A stretch of DNA of 64,000 nt from positions 1,488,001 through 1,552,000 of the forward strand of contig NZ_CP085242.1 of assembly GCF_044810985.1 (NCBI RefSeq). The letters are read 5' to 3'. This document shows, piece by piece, positions 61,424 to 64,000 of the stretch. The DNA is from Marinospirillum sp031581385. Lineage in GTDB: Bacteria; Pseudomonadota; Gammaproteobacteria; Pseudomonadales; Halomonadaceae. Position 1 is the stretch's first letter, and every line of letters starts with the position of its first letter. The notes under the pieces are model-generated. The model saw only the letters and a program-made list of their open reading frames with translations. It was not told the DNA's origin and ran no database searches. Position numbers and translations under genes: made by a program.

Positions 61424-62538
61424 AGGATGAACAACTGACAGAATTACGCAAGGCAGCTGGTTCTGAACTGCCCAGAGCCTGGCCTGCCTCGCCTTGGAAA
61501 GGTCTGTATCGCTGCTCCCCCGAGGATTTTCAGGTTGAAGAGGAACTCGGGTTTGAGCCAGATGGAGAGGGTGAGCACTTGTTTTTGTGGGTGGAAAAAA
61601 CCGGCACCAATACCGGTTTTCTGGCCGAAGAGCTGGCCCGCCGAGCCGATATTCCGGCAAAAAATGTCAGCTTTTCCGGCCTGAAGGATCGCCATGCCGT
61701 CACGCGCCAGTGGTTTTCCCTACATCTTCCCGGCCAGGCCGACCCGGAGCTTAGCCAGCTCAACAGTGATCACTGGCAGGTTCTAAAGGCCGTTCGTCAT
61801 TCCAAAAAGCTCAAACGCGGTGTGCATCGCGGCAATCATTTTCGTTTACGCATTCGGATTGATCAGGCGGATGCTTCTACCGGCGACTGGCTGGAAGAAC
61901 GCTGGAAGCTGCTGCAAGAAAAAGGGGTACCCAATTATTTCGGTCCCCAGCGTTTTGGGCAGGGCGGACAGAACATTAACCGTGCCCTGCAATGGCTAAC
62001 GGCCACGGGCAAACGACGCAAAGCCCGGCGTCAGGACAAAAGCCTTTGGCTCTCCAGCCTGCGCAGTGCCCTGTTTAATCTGTGGCTGGCGGAAGCCATC
62101 GCAAAAGGTGACTGGAATCAGGCGCTGCAAGGTGGTTGCTTTAATCTGGCAGCCAGTCGCAGCCGTTTTTCCGCAGGCCCGGAAGAGGTGCTTGAAGCGA
62201 TTCAGACAAGAGTGGATCAACTGGATCTTCACCCCACCGGACCGCTAGCCGGGCAAGGTCGCCCTGAAGTGGCCGATCAGGCGCTGGAGCGCGAACAGGA
62301 TTTTTTCACCCCCTGGCAAGAGCTGGTTGAGCTTCTGGCCAATCAGGGGCTGCATCAGGAAAGACGCAGCCAGCGCCTGGTGCCGGAACAAACCGGCTTT
62401 GTATGGGAGGCTCCCTGGTTGACCCTGGGCTTTTATCTGCCTGCCGGAAGTTTTGCCACCAGCCTTTTGCGGGAAATCGTCAAGGCTCAGGATGCCCAGC
62501 AATCAGATTATGGTAAGCTACTGAAATGCAGCCAATAA
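61420..62538 (+). CDS. truD: tRNA pseudouridine(13) synthase TruD
   Basis: 372 aa. It isomerises U13 of tRNA-Glu. The catalytic Asp is in FSGLKDRHAVTRQWFSL, with the TruD signature NYFGPQRFGQGGQNINRAL. It overlaps ispDF by 4 nt and surE by 13 nt. Confidence 0.97.
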   Translation: MKDEQLTELRKAAGSELPRAWPASPWKGLYRCSPEDFQVEEELGFEPDGEGEHLFLWVEKTGTNTGFLAEELARRADIPAKNVSFSGLKDRHAVTRQWFSLHLPGQADPELSQLNSDHWQVLKAVRHSKKLKRGVHRGNHFRLRIRIDQADASTGDWLEERWKLLQEKGVPNYFGPQRFGQGGQNINRALQWLTATGKRRKARRQDKSLWLSSLRSALFNLWLAEAIAKGDWNQALQGGCFNLAASRSRFSAGPEEVLEAIQTRVDQLDLHPTGPLAGQGRPEVADQALEREQDFFTPWQELVELLANQGLHQERRSQRLVPEQTGFVWEAPWLTLGFYLPAGSFATSLLREIVKAQDAQQSDYGKLLKCSQ

Positions 62539-63290
62539 AACTACTTTTATCCAATGATGACGGGGTTCATGCCGAAGGTCTGGCCACCCTGGCCGATGCC
62601 GTTAAAGATCTGGGTGAAATCCAGGTGGTGGCACCGGATCGCAATCGCAGTGGTGCCAGCAACTCTCTGACGCTGGACAGACCCCTGAAACCCCAACAGC
62701 TCAGCAATGGTTTCTGGTCGGTGGATGGCACTCCCACCGATTGTGTGCATCTGGCGGTGGGCGGTTTGTTTGGTGAGCAGCCGAATCTGGTTTTATCCGG
62801 CATCAATCATGGGGCGAATCTGGGTGATGATGTGCTTTATTCTGGCACCGTGGCAGCAGCCACCGAAGGTCGTTTTCTTGGTTTGCCAGCCCTGGCTTTT
62901 TCTCTGGCGGGCAGCAACAATTTGGCCACAGCCGCTCAGGTGGTGCGCAAGCTGGTACAGGTTTTTCTACACAACCCTGAAGCCTTGAAACTACCGGCTC
63001 GCAGTCTCTTGAACATCAATATCCCGGATGTGCCCGCCTTTGCCTTGAAGGGCTACAAAATCACCCGCCTGGGCCATCGTGGCCGAGGTGAAAAACCCGT
63101 TGAAGTTCTGAACCCTGCCGGACAGAAGCACTACTGGATTGCACCACCCGGTGATGCGCTGGAAGCAGGACCGGGCACGGACTTTCATGCCATCAGCGAA
63201 GGCTATGTTTCCATTACTCCGCTACAGTTTGATATGACCCGTCACGAAAGCCTTGATCAGGTGCAAGCATGGTTGAACTCCTGCAATTAA
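62526..63290 (+). CDS. surE: 5'/3'-nucleotidase SurE
   Basis: 254 aa. It is a metal-dependent nucleotidase for survival in stationary phase. Metal Asp pair SNDDGVHAEG at the start, then APDRNRSGASNSLTL and SGINHGANLGDDVLYSGTV. Its 3' end overlaps pcm by 22 nt. Confidence 0.97.
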   Translation: MQPIKLLLSNDDGVHAEGLATLADAVKDLGEIQVVAPDRNRSGASNSLTLDRPLKPQQLSNGFWSVDGTPTDCVHLAVGGLFGEQPNLVLSGINHGANLGDDVLYSGTVAAATEGRFLGLPALAFSLAGSNNLATAAQVVRKLVQVFLHNPEALKLPARSLLNINIPDVPAFALKGYKITRLGHRGRGEKPVEVLNPAGQKHYWIAPPGDALEAGPGTDFHAISEGYVSITPLQFDMTRHESLDQVQAWLNSCN

Positions 63291-63940
63291 CTCCAGAGCT
63301 TCAGGGAATCGGTTTTACATCCCAGCGCACTCGCAACCGCATGGTGGATCGCCTGGCCCAGTCGGGCATCAGCCATCCCCATGTTCTGGAAGCTTTGCGC
63401 CGACTGCCCAGGCACCTCTTCGTGGATGAAGCCCTGGCTCATCGTGCTTATGAGGATACGGCTCTGCCCATAGGGCTGGGTCAGACTTTGAGCCAACCCT
63501 ATATTGTCGCGCGCATGACGGAGCTGCTGCTGGAGGTTAAACCGCAAAAGGTGCTGGAAATAGGCACCGGCTCAGGATTTCAATGCGCTCTGCTGGCCTG
63601 CCTGATACCTGAAGTTCACAGCATTGAGCGGCTGGAGCCCCTGCTTGAAAAAGCCCGTCAACGTCTGAAAAATCTGGGCCTGAAAAATGCCCAGGTCAGT
63701 CATGGTGATGGGCAGTTGGGGCTGACTTCCCATGCCCCGTTTGATGGCATCCTGGTCACCGCAGCACCAAAAGACATCCCTTATGAGCTGACTGAACAGC
63801 TGAATGAAGGAGGTCGCCTGATCCTGCCCCTGGGCGATGAGGTGCAAACCCTGTGTGTGCTGGATAAGAAAGATGGAAAACTGGTTCGTCAGGATATGGA
63901 ACCAGTTCGCTTTGTCCCCCTACTTCCCGGAGCCCGTTAA
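63269..63940 (+). CDS. pcm: Protein-L-isoaspartate O-methyltransferase
   Basis: 223 aa. It repairs isoaspartyl residues in ageing proteins. The SAM motif is VLEIGTGSGFQCALLA, preceded by QTLSQPYIVARMTELL. The start lies inside surE. The surE-pcm pair is conserved and usually precedes nlpD-rpoS; a DUF368 gene intervenes here. Confidence 0.96.
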   Translation: MVELLQLTPELQGIGFTSQRTRNRMVDRLAQSGISHPHVLEALRRLPRHLFVDEALAHRAYEDTALPIGLGQTLSQPYIVARMTELLLEVKPQKVLEIGTGSGFQCALLACLIPEVHSIERLEPLLEKARQRLKNLGLKNAQVSHGDGQLGLTSHAPFDGILVTAAPKDIPYELTEQLNEGGRLILPLGDEVQTLCVLDKKDGKLVRQDMEPVRFVPLLPGAR

Positions 63941-64000
63941 TGCGCGCTTGGCAAATCTTTATTCGTGGCATGGCCATGGGTGCAGCTGATCTGGTTCCCG
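63940..64000 (+). CDS. DUF368 membrane protein (start only)
   Basis: ATG overlaps the pcm stop. The first 20 residues read MRAWQIFIRGMAMGAADLVP, the conserved GMAMGAADLVPG opening of DUF368 (undecaprenyl-phosphate translocase candidates). It continues past the right edge. Confidence 0.85.
   Translation, partial: MRAWQIFIRGMAMGAADLVP

Overview
The window looks like a chromosomal segment of a gammaproteobacterium, probably a marine or halophilic Oceanospirillales-like lineage. The evidence is gene content and order: hslVU, ubiE-ubiJ-ubiB-hisE-tatABC and pyrG-kdsA-eno-ftsB-ispDF-truD-surE-pcm are typical gammaproteobacterial blocks, and an osmoprotectant ABC transporter, a HiPIP and SelD/SelU are also present. 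The genus is inference. I saw no rRNA or tRNA gene.

Layout. 1-3634: a type I-E style cas3, cut by the left edge, preceded on the same strand by a WYL-domain regulator; the other cas genes, if present, lie to the left. 3670-9577: tilS, accA and dnaE on the minus strand. 9775-20538: a plus-strand housekeeping run (mtgA, argS, an FtsN-like SPOR protein, hslVU, a DUF971 gene, ubiE/J/B, hisE, tatABC). 20661-23540: two tandem paralogous diiron-type metallo-beta-lactamase-fold proteins followed by an HD-GYP-like protein that has lost the HD pair. 23578-36163: elbB, hemB, ppk1, two unknown small genes, an aromatic amino-acid leader peptide and attenuator in front of a DAHP synthase, a HiPIP, an MscS channel, a KamA-family radical SAM enzyme, envelope proteins and psd.

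36316-40741 is the most interesting coding region. It is a tightly overlapping five-gene operon. The first two genes resemble the ZorA/ZorB ion-driven motor of Zorya defence (three-TM TolQ/MotA-like protein with a long helical tail; MotB/OmpA-like protein with a membrane Asp). The other three genes are unrecognised and do not look like ZorC, ZorD or ZorE. It could be a Zorya-like system with new partners, or an envelope motor of another kind.

44052-49536 is an accessory region: a serine recombinase with GTGTCCA-type repeats around its promoter, nine short hairpin units with shared 19-nt cores and different but self-complementary arms, a complete IS21-family element, and a 16-repeat type I-E CRISPR array whose first repeat is cut by the IS21 end. 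The array has therefore lost its original upstream flank, probably the leader. A DUF4143-type ATPase gene follows.

51005-64000 returns to core genes: an ElyC-like protein, selD-selU (tRNA 2-selenouridine), then pyrG-kdsA-eno, a hipBA toxin-antitoxin pair with its own operators placed between eno and ftsB, then ftsB, a fused ispDF, truD, surE, pcm and the start of a DUF368 gene.
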